64,000 nucleotides of DNA, taken from Methanolobus tindarius DSM 2278 (lineage in GTDB: Archaea; Halobacteriota; Methanosarcinia; Methanosarcinales; Methanosarcinaceae). The stretch's first letter is position 1. The number at the start of each line of letters is the position of its first letter. Both the position numbers and the translations under genes were made by a program. The DNA lies in contig NZ_AZAJ01000001.1 of assembly GCF_000504205.1 (NCBI RefSeq), forward strand, positions 1,648,879-1,712,878, given 5' to 3'. Shown here one piece after another: positions 25,290 through 35,239 of the stretch. The notes under the pieces are model-generated. The model was given only the letters and a program-made list of their open reading frames with translations, ran no database searches and had not been told where the DNA came from.

Positions 25290-26278
25290 TAAAAAAGACA
25301 CACTAAATTCAAACATTGAAGGATCAATTCCTCTCATGAAAATATCTACCATTTCTCTTTGTGCAAATGGTGCAACAACACTATTATTTTCAAGAGAAAT
25401 CTTTTCTTGACGTTCAACTTCATACTTTAGTTTGTTGCATATTATGCACTCAATAAAAAAGGATTTGAAAGAAGGAAATATCTCTTCTTCTCCAAAACCT
25501 GCTACAACTATACCAGAATATGAGTTATTTTTAATCTCAGGAAACTTTGAAAATACCCACGGAACAATTTCTTCCATTATTCCTATAGTTTCTTCATCAA
25601 GAGGAAACTCTTCAAAAACATCAGATATTATTTCTTTAATACTTGCTTCATATCTTTCAAGTATCATTTCTTCCAGATTGTCTGGAAATCCCGGACATTT
25701 TTTAGCCACTTCCCATAATTCATATTGAGAGTCCACAATTTCTGTCATAAGATCCATAAGCACATCTTCATCAACAACTTCTTCTTCATTGATTTTTTTC
25801 TGAATCTCAGCGAAGAGTTCTCCTTTGATTGAATTGAAATAGGCGTAAAGTTGAGCTTTAAACATTTGTTCCTGGATTTCTTGTGTAAACAGCATTTCAT
25901 TTTCATCCAAAAAATCAATGAAGTCATCTGCATACTCTTCCAGTGTATTGTATGTTTTATTTCCATTCTTTGCCCTGTATATTTTGATTATAGTCTCCCA
26001 GGGAATCCCCATAAAACTCGCATTTCCATAAATCATTATTCCAACAGGACATTTATCCGACAATGAGAACAGCTTGTTAGCTGATGCAAATATTTTGTCA
26101 CGAGAAAAGCCAGAAATAGTGACAGCACTATCAGCAGCTAGTGCAATCGCATCTTTATTCATTATTACTATTTCAGAAGTCATTTTTACTCTACAGTTAT
26201 CTTAAATTAAACAACTATAAATGTTTTTTTAATTAACTTCATCAAAAGAAATATAAGTCTTACCTTGATTTCTCATCA

Positions 26279-26986
26279 TCAAACCAACAACACCGCAATA
26301 ACCCCGGCCAGAAACACACCATCAAAAGTTCCCGCGCCACCAATACTAACCACAGGCGCTCCCAGTTTTGTAATAGCACGCATGTTCAGCAGGTCCGCCC
26401 CTATCAGAGTACCTAAAGTGCCGCTGATGTAGGCTACTGCGAAGATGAGGTCATGCTGAATGCCGGTGGTGTAGACCACAATAATGGAGCTCAAAGCAGC
26501 CGCAACTGGTGGCAGGAGTGCGGGAGAAACGATTCCCACACCTTTAACAGGTCTTGCAACTGATTTTGTGATAATGGCAACCATCAGGGTTGCGTAGAGA
26601 ACGTAAACTGCAGAATCCGGGAAAAGTCCAAGCAGGTATACCGAAACAATAGTTGGTATCAGGGCACCGCCTACGTTGATAGCTACTGTTGTTCTGGTTT
26701 TGTGAGTTTCCTTGAAAGGCACCCGATATGAAACTCCAAAAATCTTCACATATTTGTTATTCTCAATCGGGACTTCAGTTTCAAGAGTTCTGAGAGGGAT
26801 ATTGATACTGCTTCCAATAAGGGATGCGAGAAGCAGGATAAGAGCATCGTTCCATGAGAATCCGATTTTGCTGAAAGCGCTGCTAACCAGCCCGTAAAAG
26901 AGCACGGAAATACTAAACGCCAGCACAAAGGCTAATATGATGGTGAAAACCAATTTTAAAGGATTATAGAATATCCGATGCCTCAT
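26279..26986 (-). CDS. DUF1614-family membrane protein
   Basis: A 235-residue polytopic protein with about seven membrane spans. Family features are SSINIPLRTLE after the second span and the glycine-rich C-terminus GADLLNMRAITKLGAPVVSI-GGAGTFDGVF. DUF1614 is widespread in archaea and some bacteria; function unknown. It is the first gene beyond the AT-rich accessory stretch, where base composition returns to normal. Confidence 0.83.
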   Translation of the reverse strand: MRHRIFYNPLKLVFTIILAFVLAFSISVLFYGLVSSAFSKIGFSWNDALILLLASLIGSSINIPLRTLETEVPIENNKYVKIFGVSYRVPFKETHKTRTTVAINVGGALIPTIVSVYLLGLFPDSAVYVLYATLMVAIITKSVARPVKGVGIVSPALLPPVAAALSSIIVVYTTGIQHDLIFAVAYISGTLGTLIGADLLNMRAITKLGAPVVSIGGAGTFDGVFLAGVIAVLLV

Positions 26987-27068
26987 AGCATAGTGTCCTA
27001 ATTATCAGTATATACTTTTTGTGGGTCTTGATTACAAAAGCAAAAGATATTCAAAGGCAAATAAAAGA

Positions 27069-27557
27069 TCAGGTAAATCCTGTGATCGCCTTAGAACCAG
27101 TGAAATTCTCCTTACTGATAGCATCCTCATTAAACACATCTTCACTAATCAGGATAGGAGCATCATTTCGGAGTGCAATTGCGATACAATCACTTGGTCT
27201 TGCATCGAATTCCATCCTGTTTCCTTCTTTAATCAAGGTCATTCTGGCATAATAGATATTGTCCTTTTTCTCATCTATCAGTATTCTCTCAACCTCGGCC
27301 TCTAGTCTTGAAAGCACAGAAACAATAAGATCATGTGTCATGGGTCTTGGCATCGTCTCATTCTTCAAAACCGAATTGATAGACAGGGCTTCAGACTGCC
27401 CGATATGAATCGGCATAATCATTCCATCATCATCCTCAAGCATCACAGCAGGCACAGCTCGCCCAAAGATGTTGATCATGTAAACTCCCTTTACGGTAAC
27501 TTCCTTAATATTGGTTGCAGTGTCCATGTTATTTACAACAGCCTTCCCTTTTAGCAA
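27069..27557 (-). CDS. Bifunctional-nuclease-domain (DUF151) protein
   Basis: The 162-residue protein has the BFN domain: VPAVMLEDDDGMIMPIHIGQ, then RPMTHDLIVSVLSRLEAEVE, and the conserved RPSDCIAIALRNDAPI. A plant member has been assigned DNase/RNase activity; archaeal members are uncharacterised. The frame opens with TTG 27557, with AGGG just upstream; an ATG 30 nt later is the alternative start. It follows the oxoprolinase gene by 40 nt on the same strand. Confidence 0.83.
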   Translation of the reverse strand: MLKGKAVVNNMDTATNIKEVTVKGVYMINIFGRAVPAVMLEDDDGMIMPIHIGQSEALSINSVLKNETMPRPMTHDLIVSVLSRLEAEVERILIDEKKDNIYYARMTLIKEGNRMEFDARPSDCIAIALRNDAPILISEDVFNEDAISKENFTGSKAITGFT

Positions 27558-27597
27558 TATATCCCTAATTCCACAGATGTTTAATAAGTATCCTTAC

Positions 27598-30500
27598 TTA
27601 ACTCTTTCTTTTTGTTTGTACTCCAAAACCACCTGCGCCGGGAGTTTCAATAACAAAAACATCATCTTCTTTCATCTCCGTGATATCCCTGTCATCAAGT
27701 TCTTCAATCTGCAAATTCCCGCTTCTGACAACATAATTCCTTCCAACCTTCCCATCCTCACCACCACACAGGCCACGAGGTGCAAACTTCCTGTGACTGG
27801 AAATAATAGCAGCTCTCATAGATTTCAGGAACCTTATCTTCCTGAGAACACCATCTCCTCCATGATATTCTCCATCACCACCGCTGCCATTACGGATAGA
27901 GAATTCCTCAAGCCTCACCGGGAATCTCCATTCCAGAACCTCCGGGTCAGTGATTCTGGAATTCGTCATATGGGTCTGCACAGCACTGGTTCCATCAAAT
28001 CCTTCTCCTGCACCGGAACCACCACATATTGTTTCATAATATTGGAACTCTTCATCTCCAAAAGTAAAATTATTCATGGTTCCCTGCGAGCCTGCCATAA
28101 CTCCCAGCGCACCGAAAAGAGTATCGACAATATACTGCGAAGTCTCAACATTTCCAGCCACCACAGCCGCAGGATATTCAGGATTCAGGATGCTGCCTTC
28201 AGGAATAGTTATCCTGAGCGGTCTCATGCAGCCTTCATTGAGTGGAATATCCCTGTCAACAAGTGACCTGAAAACATAAAGCACAGCAGCCTTGCAAACT
28301 GCAACAGGAGCATTCAGGTTTCCGGGATGCTGTCCTGAAGTACCAGTAAAGTCAATATGAACTTCCCTGTTCTCATGGTCAATACTAACTTTAACTGATA
28401 CAATAGTCCCGTCATCAAAGGCAAGTGAGTATTCCCCGTCTTTTAATATCTCAATTACTCTCTTGACAGATTCCTCGGCATTATTCATCACATGCTGCAT
28501 GTATGCTTGTACAGTCTCCATTGAAAAATGCTCGACAAGCTTTAAAAGTTCCCTTACGCCTTTTTCATTTGCAGCAACCTGTGCCTTCAGGTCAGCGATA
28601 TTCTGGAACGGGTTTCGTGCCGGATATTTTCCCGAATTCAGCCACTCTGCAACCTCATCTTCAAGGAATTTCCCATCAGCAACAATACGCTGCCCTCCGG
28701 TAATCACACCTTCCTCTTCAATGTGCCTGCTCTCAGGAGGTATCGACCCCGGCGTCACTCCGCCAATATCGGCGTGATGTCCCCTTGAAGCAACATAGAA
28801 CTCAACATCTCCATCATGGAATACAGGAGTTATAACCGTAATATCCGGCAGATGCGTTCCTCCCTCAAACGGGGAGTTCAGCATGAAAACATCGCCTTCT
28901 TCCATATCAGGAAACTTCCGGATTATCGCCTTAACACTCTCTCCCATGGAGCCAAGATGCACAGGTATGTGAGGTGCATTGGCAATCAGGTCTCCGTTCC
29001 TGTTAAAAACAGCACACGAAAAATCAAGTCTCTCTTTGATGTTAACAGAATAAGCAGTGTTCTGAAGAGTATACCCCATCTGTTGTGCAATGGACATGAA
29101 CCTGTTATTGAATATCTCAAGCATCACAGGGTCAGCCTCAGTCCCTATTGATTCTCTTTTTGGCAATGGATCAACTCTTTCAAGTATCAATTCCTGACCT
29201 TTTCTTAGTTCTGCTTTCCATCCGGGTTCAATAACTACAGTTGTATTAGTTTCAACAATCACAGCCGGCCCAATAACTCCTTCTTCACCTTTCTTCAGTT
29301 CCTCTCGCCTGTAAACCGGTGTTTCATGGATTTTTCCGCATGTGTACATTGTAGTTTCAGGCAACCTTGTATTTTCTTTCTCTCCTGAAGGCGAACTGTC
29401 AGAAAGAGAACCTCCATGCATTTTCTCCCCTGAACCGATTATTTCCGTAGAGACTGCTTCTATGAAAAGTTCTTTGTTTTCCATCACAAAACCAAAACGT
29501 TTTTTATGCTCCTCTTCAAATGTGCTTTTAATCTCACTTTCAGCGCCAAAATCAACAATAATAGAAGTTCCTGCATCCTTATACTTAACATGAACCTTGT
29601 GCAGTGCGCTTATATATTCATCTGCAACGCCCTGAATTCTCATTTCTTCCCTGCCGATTGTTTCAAGTTCAGCAACAAAACCTTGCAGCTCTTCAATCAG
29701 GCTGCTTTCAAGTTTTTTCTCAATAGCCTGTTCCTTCATAATTCTCTGGTCCGCAAGTCCCATTCCGTAAGCTGAAAGCACGCCTGCCAGAGGATGTATC
29801 AATATCCTGCTGATTCCCAGTGCATCTGCAACACCGCAGGCATGTTGTGCCCCTGCTCCTCCAAAACAGCAAAGCGCGTATTCTTTTGTATCATAGCCAC
29901 GCTGGATTGATATTTTCTTGATGGCGTTTGCCATGTTCTCAATAGCGATTTTCAGGAAACCTTCGGCAACCTGCTCAGCACTTGTTTTCTCTCCGGTAAA
30001 TTCACTAACCTCTTCCGCAAGAGCTGCAAACTTCTCTCTAACAACATCCGCATCAAGTGGCATGTCTGCGTTATGTCCGAAAACATGAGGAAAATGCTTC
30101 GGGTCTATTTTTCCAAGCATCAGGTTACAGTCTGTAATTGTGAGAGGTCCACCTTTTCTGTAACATGCAGGTCCGGGTTCAGAACCTGCAGAATCCGGTC
30201 CAACTCTGAATCTTCCTGCATCAAAATGTAGTATCGAACCTCCACCTGCTGCAACAGTATGAATGTAAAGCATGGGAGAACGCAGGTGAACACCGGCAAT
30301 CTCTGTCTCAAAACTCCTCTCGTATTCTCCGTTGTAGTGAGCTACATCTGTTGAAGTCCCACCCATATCAAAAGTGACAATTTTATCAAAACCTGCTTTT
30401 CTGGAAGTTTCCACAGCTCCTACAATACCACCTGCTGGTCCTGAAAGGATACAGTCCTTGCCCCTAAAATGGCTTGCTTCCACAAGTCCACCGCTTGACT

Positions 30501-31236
30501 GCATGAACATGAGTTTTGTATTGTTGCCACCCGCTTCAAGAGTTGAAGATATCATGCTGATGTATCTTTTGAGCACCGGGGAAAGATATGCATCGACAAC
30601 CGTGGTTTCACCACTGCTGATAAATTTCATTAGCGGGCTGACTTCGTGTGAAAGTGATATCTGGGCAAATCCAATTTCCTCTGCAATTTCACGAAGCTGA
30701 ATTTCATGTTTCGGATATCGGTACGCGTGCATCAGTACAATAGCAACAGAGCGTATCCCCGATTGGTATATTCTTTCAAGTTCCACTCGTGAATTTTCGA
30801 TATCAAGGGCTTCTAATTCTTCACCGGATGCACTGTATCGCTCATTTATCTCGATGACTTCATCATGAAGCAAATCAGGAAGCTCAATTTTCAGGGCAAA
30901 TATATCAGGACGGTTCTGGTATCCTATTCGCAGCGCATCTCTGAAACCTCTGGTAATTACAAGTGCTGTAGGCTCACCTTTGCGTTCAAGGAGTGCATTT
31001 GTTCCTACAGTGGTTCCCATTTTGATGGAAGCTATATTCTCAGTTGGAAGTACATCTTCAGAACCCAGGCCAAGAATAGTTCTGATTCCATGTATTGCAG
31101 CATCTGTATAATGTTCCGGGTCAACTGAAAGTAGTTTGTGGGCAATCAATTGTCCGTCAGGTTTTCGGGCAACAATATCAGTGAACGTGCCTCCTCTGTC
31201 TATCCAGAATTGCCATTTATTGTTGATAGGATCCAT
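27598..31236 (-). CDS. 5-oxoprolinase / hydantoinase, fused HyuA-HyuB type
   Basis: A 1,212-residue ATP-dependent amidohydrolase. The N-terminal HyuA half (about 1-690) shows [13 protein letters not shown], the actin-like phosphate motif [15 protein letters not shown] and [18 protein letters not shown]. The C-terminal HyuB half (about 700-1205) shows [23 protein letters not shown]-type sequence (here [13 protein letters not shown]), and the end motif PGAGGFG. The likely reaction is ATP-driven hydrolysis of 5-oxoproline to glutamate. The single-chain form resembles bacterial and eukaryotic 5-oxoprolinases, whereas many archaea have separate subunits. Confidence 0.9.
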   Translation of the reverse strand: MDPINNKWQFWIDRGGTFTDIVARKPDGQLIAHKLLSVDPEHYTDAAIHGIRTILGLGSEDVLPTENIASIKMGTTVGTNALLERKGEPTALVITRGFRDALRIGYQNRPDIFALKIELPDLLHDEVIEINERYSASGEELEALDIENSRVELERIYQSGIRSVAIVLMHAYRYPKHEIQLREIAEEIGFAQISLSHEVSPLMKFISSGETTVVDAYLSPVLKRYISMISSTLEAGGNNTKLMFMQSSGGLVEASHFRGKDCILSGPAGGIVGAVETSRKAGFDKIVTFDMGGTSTDVAHYNGEYERSFETEIAGVHLRSPMLYIHTVAAGGGSILHFDAGRFRVGPDSAGSEPGPACYRKGGPLTITDCNLMLGKIDPKHFPHVFGHNADMPLDADVVREKFAALAEEVSEFTGEKTSAEQVAEGFLKIAIENMANAIKKISIQRGYDTKEYALCCFGGAGAQHACGVADALGISRILIHPLAGVLSAYGMGLADQRIMKEQAIEKKLESSLIEELQGFVAELETIGREEMRIQGVADEYISALHKVHVKYKDAGTSIIVDFGAESEIKSTFEEEHKKRFGFVMENKELFIEAVSTEIIGSGEKMHGGSLSDSSPSGEKENTRLPETTMYTCGKIHETPVYRREELKKGEEGVIGPAVIVETNTTVVIEPGWKAELRKGQELILERVDPLPKRESIGTEADPVMLEIFNNRFMSIAQQMGYTLQNTAYSVNIKERLDFSCAVFNRNGDLIANAPHIPVHLGSMGESVKAIIRKFPDMEEGDVFMLNSPFEGGTHLPDITVITPVFHDGDVEFYVASRGHHADIGGVTPGSIPPESRHIEEEGVITGGQRIVADGKFLEDEVAEWLNSGKYPARNPFQNIADLKAQVAANEKGVRELLKLVEHFSMETVQAYMQHVMNNAEESVKRVIEILKDGEYSLAFDDGTIVSVKVSIDHENREVHIDFTGTSGQHPGNLNAPVAVCKAAVLYVFRSLVDRDIPLNEGCMRPLRITIPEGSILNPEYPAAVVAGNVETSQYIVDTLFGALGVMAGSQGTMNNFTFGDEEFQYYETICGGSGAGEGFDGTSAVQTHMTNSRITDPEVLEWRFPVRLEEFSIRNGSGGDGEYHGGDGVLRKIRFLKSMRAAIISSHRKFAPRGLCGGEDGKVGRNYVVRSGNLQIEELDDRDITEMKEDDVFVIETPGAGGFGVQTKRKS

Positions 31237-31333
31237 AATGTATCCACCAGTGAGCGATTTGTATTATTATAAAATATGCTACGCTAAATGAACCCGCAAA
31301 TAAAAGTATTTTTGCCATGCTTGATGCATTGTA

Positions 31334-31993
31334 TTATCTGTCACCACAAAGCATGTTGAAACCATGGTCTCCTACAAGAGGTACGAATATCACACCACCA
31401 TGATCTTCTTTTGTGATATTTCCATCCATGTCCTTATTGATACGATAGAGACGCTGGTACCTTTTACCTTCAGGAATTGCCATAATTCCTCCGGGTTTAA
31501 GCTGCTCTATCAAAGGTAGTGGAGTGCACGGTGCAGAGGCAGTCACACAAATACGGTCATAAGGCGCATGTTCGGGAAGACCCAGAGAACCGTCTGTGCA
31601 TATGATTTCAACATTAGTGTAACCTGCTTTTTTCAGATTTCCCCGTGCAAAAACAGAAAGCTTTTCAAGCCTTTCAATAGAATAGATCTCTCCCTTTGAA
31701 CCGATTATCTCCGCCATTACCGCAGCATTGTAACCGGAGCCGGCACCAATCTCAAGTATTTTTAATCCTTCCTGAAGGTCAAGAAGGTCACACATCATAG
31801 CTACCATATGTGGCGCTGATATTGTCTGTGCGTAGCCTATGGGTAAAGGGTGGTCAACATAGGCATTCGCTATTTGAATAGAAGGTACGAAAAGGTGTCT
31901 GGGCACCTTTTTCATTGCTTTAAGTGTTTTTTCAGATATATTGTATTCTCGTAGAGAATTTACCAGCTTCTTCCTTTCCCTTTCATACTCCAT
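31334..31993 (-). CDS. pcm: Protein-L-isoaspartate O-methyltransferase
   Basis: Repairs isoaspartyl residues in aged proteins using SAM. The 219-residue protein has normal length and shows [24 protein letters not shown], motif [17 protein letters not shown] and GDHGFNML near the end. It overlaps the upstream HVO_0476-like gene by 34 nt on the same strand, so the two are translationally coupled. Confidence 0.95.
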   Translation of the reverse strand: MEYERERKKLVNSLREYNISEKTLKAMKKVPRHLFVPSIQIANAYVDHPLPIGYAQTISAPHMVAMMCDLLDLQEGLKILEIGAGSGYNAAVMAEIIGSKGEIYSIERLEKLSVFARGNLKKAGYTNVEIICTDGSLGLPEHAPYDRICVTASAPCTPLPLIEQLKPGGIMAIPEGKRYQRLYRINKDMDGNITKEDHGGVIFVPLVGDHGFNMLCGDR

Positions 31994-32613
31994 TGGGTTT
32001 TTCCATCTCCCCAGCTTTTTCTGACAATTTCTTCTGCAAATATCCTTTTAATGAATTTTGCGGGAATTGCAATGCCAGTTTTAGATTCAAGGGTTCCGTC
32101 CCGTATCTTTATCTTTTTGATACGGATCTTTGTTTTATCCACAGTTTCTTCCTGGCCAATAACAAACTCATATCCGCCTGGCACTCTTTTATGAAGTGGT
32201 TCGGTTTTTTTTCCTCTGTGAACTGCGATTTTCACTACCACTTCATCAATGGCTCTGCCCCATATAGTAGATATCTCAGAAGCATTGGCTTTTTTGAGTC
32301 TTTTTTCACCGGATTCGATTGCGGTTATAAGTATAGGATAAACCTCGTCAGATTCTCCATCATCTACAATAATCTCATCTTCTACCATCAAGTCTTCTTC
32401 AGATGTCAGGAGGGTTGTCTGAGTGAAAGACTCATCACCTTTACTGATTATCACTTTGACATTGAAGGTTTTGACCTTCTCTATTTTAGCAGGATGGACA
32501 TTTTCACATTCCTGGCACTGGACGACAGGATTCTGTCCTCCTTTTAAAACATCATGTGGCACTGCTATTTTTGGTGAACATGCCGGACATACAACTTCAA
32601 CTTCGTCGTTCAT
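31960..32613 (-). CDS. HVO_0476-family zinc-finger protein
   Basis: The 217-residue archaeal protein has an N-terminal Zn ribbon (CPAC near residue 9 and CQEC near 33). A beta-rich middle and a basic C-terminus ([31 protein letters not shown]) follow. This matches the archaeal HVO_0476 family, of unknown function, often predicted to act in nucleic-acid or translation-related processes. It overlaps pcm, the downstream gene. It is divergent from the PAS kinase pair, with a 218-bp gap. Confidence 0.8.
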   Translation of the reverse strand: MNDEVEVVCPACSPKIAVPHDVLKGGQNPVVQCQECENVHPAKIEKVKTFNVKVIISKGDESFTQTTLLTSEEDLMVEDEIIVDDGESDEVYPILITAIESGEKRLKKANASEISTIWGRAIDEVVVKIAVHRGKKTEPLHKRVPGGYEFVIGQEETVDKTKIRIKKIKIRDGTLESKTGIAIPAKFIKRIFAEEIVRKSWGDGKTQWSMKGKGRSW

Positions 32614-32757
32614 ACTCTCTAGTTATGTCATAGTCAGGGGTATGTAAATAATTATCTGTGTCTGTATCTGTAAAATAGGTTAAGTGTTAAAAATATGATA
32701 AATTTTATCACTACCACAGAAAATAATATATTGAGTATCTCTTATTATGAATGAGTA

Positions 32758-32774
32758 TCAATTGCATTTTTATA
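32758..32774 (+). repeat. Shared upstream 17-mer, first copy
   Basis: TCAATTGCATTTTTATA lies 58 nt before the first kinase start. The identical 17-mer occurs before the second kinase at 35162-35178, and may be a shared promoter (A/T-rich TATA part) kept in the tandem duplication. Confidence 0.6.
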
Positions 32775-32831
32775 GGTGTATGGTGCATAAATATATTATC
32801 TCTGTGTATAGATGGCATGGAAGTATGATCA

Positions 32832-35129
32832 TTGAACTCAGTTATATTCATAGCCAGTAATGGCTCCTGCGAAAATAGTCAATTTAAAAGTATGATCGAA
32901 AATGATTTCGATATAATAGAGGTCAATCCATGCAAATCTCTTTTAACAAAGCTTGAAACTTTGATTCCGGATGCTATTGTTATTCAGGAATCCATCGATG
33001 ATCCGGATACATATCAGGCATGCCAGCAGATAAATTTCTCAGATAAATATCACTTTATTCCAGTTATCTTTACAGGTTCACCTCTGCCCGGTGATAAAAA
33101 AGTGAGACTATTAGAATCCGGTGCAGATGATTATTTAGAAGAACCTTATGACTCGGATATTACAGTTGCCTATTTGAGAGCCCTTATTAATAAAAGGCAG
33201 AATTTTTCCTGTCTTGCTGAAAAGTATGATGCACTCAAAAAAGAAGTTTCCGGGGCAAAAGTCATATCTGCGGGATGTCTTGATCCGGATGATGAGGAAT
33301 TATTCAAGGCAACTCTCCAGCAATCGGCAGTAGGTATTGCCCAGATGTCCATAGAGGGCAGGTTCCTGAAGGTTAATGATCGTTTTTGCGATATTGTGGG
33401 TTACACCCGGGAAGAACTACTTTCTTTAAATTACATGGATATCACCTATCCTGACAAGGACGGAACTGAACTTAAAATGGTGAAAATGATTCTTGATGGG
33501 AATGCTGATTCATTTGAAATTGAAAAGAGATACATTCACAAAAAAGGACATCCTGTATGGGTTAAGTTATACACCAATGTAAGCCGCGATGAATCCGGAA
33601 ATATTAGAAATGCGTTTTCCATTGTGGCAGACATTTCTGCACAAAAAGAAGCAGAAGCAAGGCTTCATGAAAGTGAGGCATTTTTCAGGACAATGTACGA
33701 ATCCAGTAGTATCGGTATTGTAAGAATGTCTGTTCATGATAAAAGAATTGAGCAGGCAAATGCTGCTTTTTGTGATATGCTGGGTTATGAAGAGCACGAA
33801 CTTAAAGGCAAACATCTGCGTGACATAAGTTTTCTTGAAGACATGGCTGAGAATGTTGTGCAACATAACAAACTGGAATCTGGTGAAATTCCCGCTATTA
33901 AAATGGAAAAAAGGTATATTCATAAGTCCGGCTATCTTGTACATGCCCTTCTTCATGCAAATCTAATTTTTGACGAAAATGGGAATCCACTTTACTATAT
34001 GGGCAATGTTCTTGATATAACAGATATCAGGACATCCCAGCAACGCCTGAAGGAAAGTGAGGAAAAGTATCGCGCTTATGTTGATAACTCTCCTCATCCT
34101 ATTTTTGTAACAGATGTATTTGGTATGCTTCTTGATGTAAATCCTGCCGGATGCAGTCTTACAGGCTATGCCCTTGAAGAACTAATGGACATGAATATCA
34201 TAGACCTGTGCAGTCCAAAATCTGTAGATGCTGCAACTGAACACTTCCTGAGTGTTAAGAAGAATGCTAAGGTTTCTGCTGAGCTTTTGTTCCTGAAAAA
34301 AGATGGGACTGAATTCTATATGCAGGTAGAAGCTGTCATGATTGACAAGAAGACGCTTCTGGCACTCTGTGTAGATACAACAGAACGCAAGCTTACAGAG
34401 AAACTGCTCATTGAAGCAAAAATGCTTGCAGAAACTGCTTCTAACTCTAAAAGTGAGTTCCTTGCTAATATTAGTCACGAGCTGCGAACGCCATTAAATA
34501 TTGTGATAGGTTATTCTGATGTTCTTTTAAGTGAAGTATCGGGTGAATTAAATGAGAAGCAGATGAAGTATTCTTCCAGTATCAAGGATGCGGGTTCGAA
34601 CCTTCTTGAGATTGTTAATTCCCTTATTTATATTGCAGAGATAGAAGGTGGAAGCCGCGAACTCAACATTATGAAATTCGATCTTAAACCAATGGTGGCT
34701 GATCTTGAAAAAATATTCAGGTCTATGGCTTCTAAATATAATTTGATTATGGAATTTGATGTTGATATTAATATCAAGTATGTACTTGCAGACGAATCTA
34801 AATTTAAGACCATCCTTCATCATTTGATTGGAAACGCTATAAAATTCAACAAAGAGGGAGGTACAGTACATGTTGTTTTTGGCAGGGATGACGATGATAT
34901 CAAGGTGCAGGTAATTGATACCGGAATAGGTATTCCGGAAGATAAGCAGGATGAACTTTTTGATCCTTTTGTCCAGCTTGACTGGTCACACGCACGCAGG
35001 TACAGTGGCGTAGGCATCGGTCTTTCTCTTGTAAAAGGCCTTGTTGAAATGCATGGTGGCAAAATTTCCCTTGTAAGTAAGGTTGGAGAAGGGACAACTG
35101 TTACTTTTACTATTCCCCAAAAGATCTAA
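32832..35129 (+). CDS. PAS-domain sensor histidine kinase with pseudo-receiver (kinase 1)
   Basis: A 765-residue soluble sensor kinase. Residues 1-120 form a receiver-like domain. The phospho-acceptor position (about 52) is Gln and the conserved Lys is Glu (YLEEPY), so it is probably not phosphorylated. Three PAS domains follow (about 155-275, 283-400, 410-520). Next come HisKA with H549 in NISHELRTP and an HATPase domain with NAIKFNKEGG, DTGIGIP and GVGIGLSLVKGLVEMHGG. No membrane segment. Start is TTG 32832, with GGAAG upstream. Output and ligand are unknown. Confidence 0.9.
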   Translation: MNSVIFIASNGSCENSQFKSMIENDFDIIEVNPCKSLLTKLETLIPDAIVIQESIDDPDTYQACQQINFSDKYHFIPVIFTGSPLPGDKKVRLLESGADDYLEEPYDSDITVAYLRALINKRQNFSCLAEKYDALKKEVSGAKVISAGCLDPDDEELFKATLQQSAVGIAQMSIEGRFLKVNDRFCDIVGYTREELLSLNYMDITYPDKDGTELKMVKMILDGNADSFEIEKRYIHKKGHPVWVKLYTNVSRDESGNIRNAFSIVADISAQKEAEARLHESEAFFRTMYESSSIGIVRMSVHDKRIEQANAAFCDMLGYEEHELKGKHLRDISFLEDMAENVVQHNKLESGEIPAIKMEKRYIHKSGYLVHALLHANLIFDENGNPLYYMGNVLDITDIRTSQQRLKESEEKYRAYVDNSPHPIFVTDVFGMLLDVNPAGCSLTGYALEELMDMNIIDLCSPKSVDAATEHFLSVKKNAKVSAELLFLKKDGTEFYMQVEAVMIDKKTLLALCVDTTERKLTEKLLIEAKMLAETASNSKSEFLANISHELRTPLNIVIGYSDVLLSEVSGELNEKQMKYSSSIKDAGSNLLEIVNSLIYIAEIEGGSRELNIMKFDLKPMVADLEKIFRSMASKYNLIMEFDVDINIKYVLADESKFKTILHHLIGNAIKFNKEGGTVHVVFGRDDDDIKVQVIDTGIGIPEDKQDELFDPFVQLDWSHARRYSGVGIGLSLVKGLVEMHGGKISLVSKVGEGTTVTFTIPQKI

Positions 35130-35140
35130 TTTTTTTAAAT
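35127..35140 (+). terminator. U-tract terminator after kinase 1
   Basis: The stop codon TAA is directly followed by T7, typical for archaeal termination. Kinase 2 then has its own copy of the upstream 17-mer. Confidence 0.5.
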
Positions 35141-35161
35141 AATGTCATATAATATCAGCTT

Positions 35162-35178
35162 TCAATTGCATTTTTATA
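35162..35178 (+). repeat. Shared upstream 17-mer, second copy
   Basis: Identical to 32758-32774 and located 62 nt before the kinase 2 start. It supports independent but similar transcription of the two paralogues. Confidence 0.6.
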
Positions 35179-35239
35179 TATGTTCTATACATAAAACATA
35201 CTTGTTCTTTATTATAATTTTATATGGACTGATATTTCT

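Larger units (their letters stand above)
23594..26183 (-). pseudogene. Proteasome-like Ntn-hydrolase gene split by an ISL3-type element
   Basis: Reading 26183-25282 and then 23999-23594, with one copy of the 8-bp duplication, gives a single uninterrupted 435-codon frame. The N-terminus resembles T1 peptidases. After Met removal Thr is residue 1, Asp falls at 17 (ALAADSAVT) and a Lys lies in ANKLFSLSD near 36, the positions of the proteasome beta-subunit triad. GIMIYGNA and GIPWETIIKIYR follow. The middle is acidic helical sequence, and the C-terminal 140 residues are basic with strands. The family function is unknown. Insertion falls around residue 298, so the catalytic domain could still be made as a truncated product with an IS-encoded tail. 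Confidence 0.85.

Noticed and set aside
27511-31128. Several plus-strand frames of 60-250 codons within the oxoprolinase region
   Set aside because: All are antisense to a gene with strong family motifs along its whole length.
34593-34602. GGTTCGAACC, resembling the T-loop of a tRNA
   Set aside because: It lies inside the kinase 1 coding sequence and no acceptor, D or anticodon stem surrounds it.
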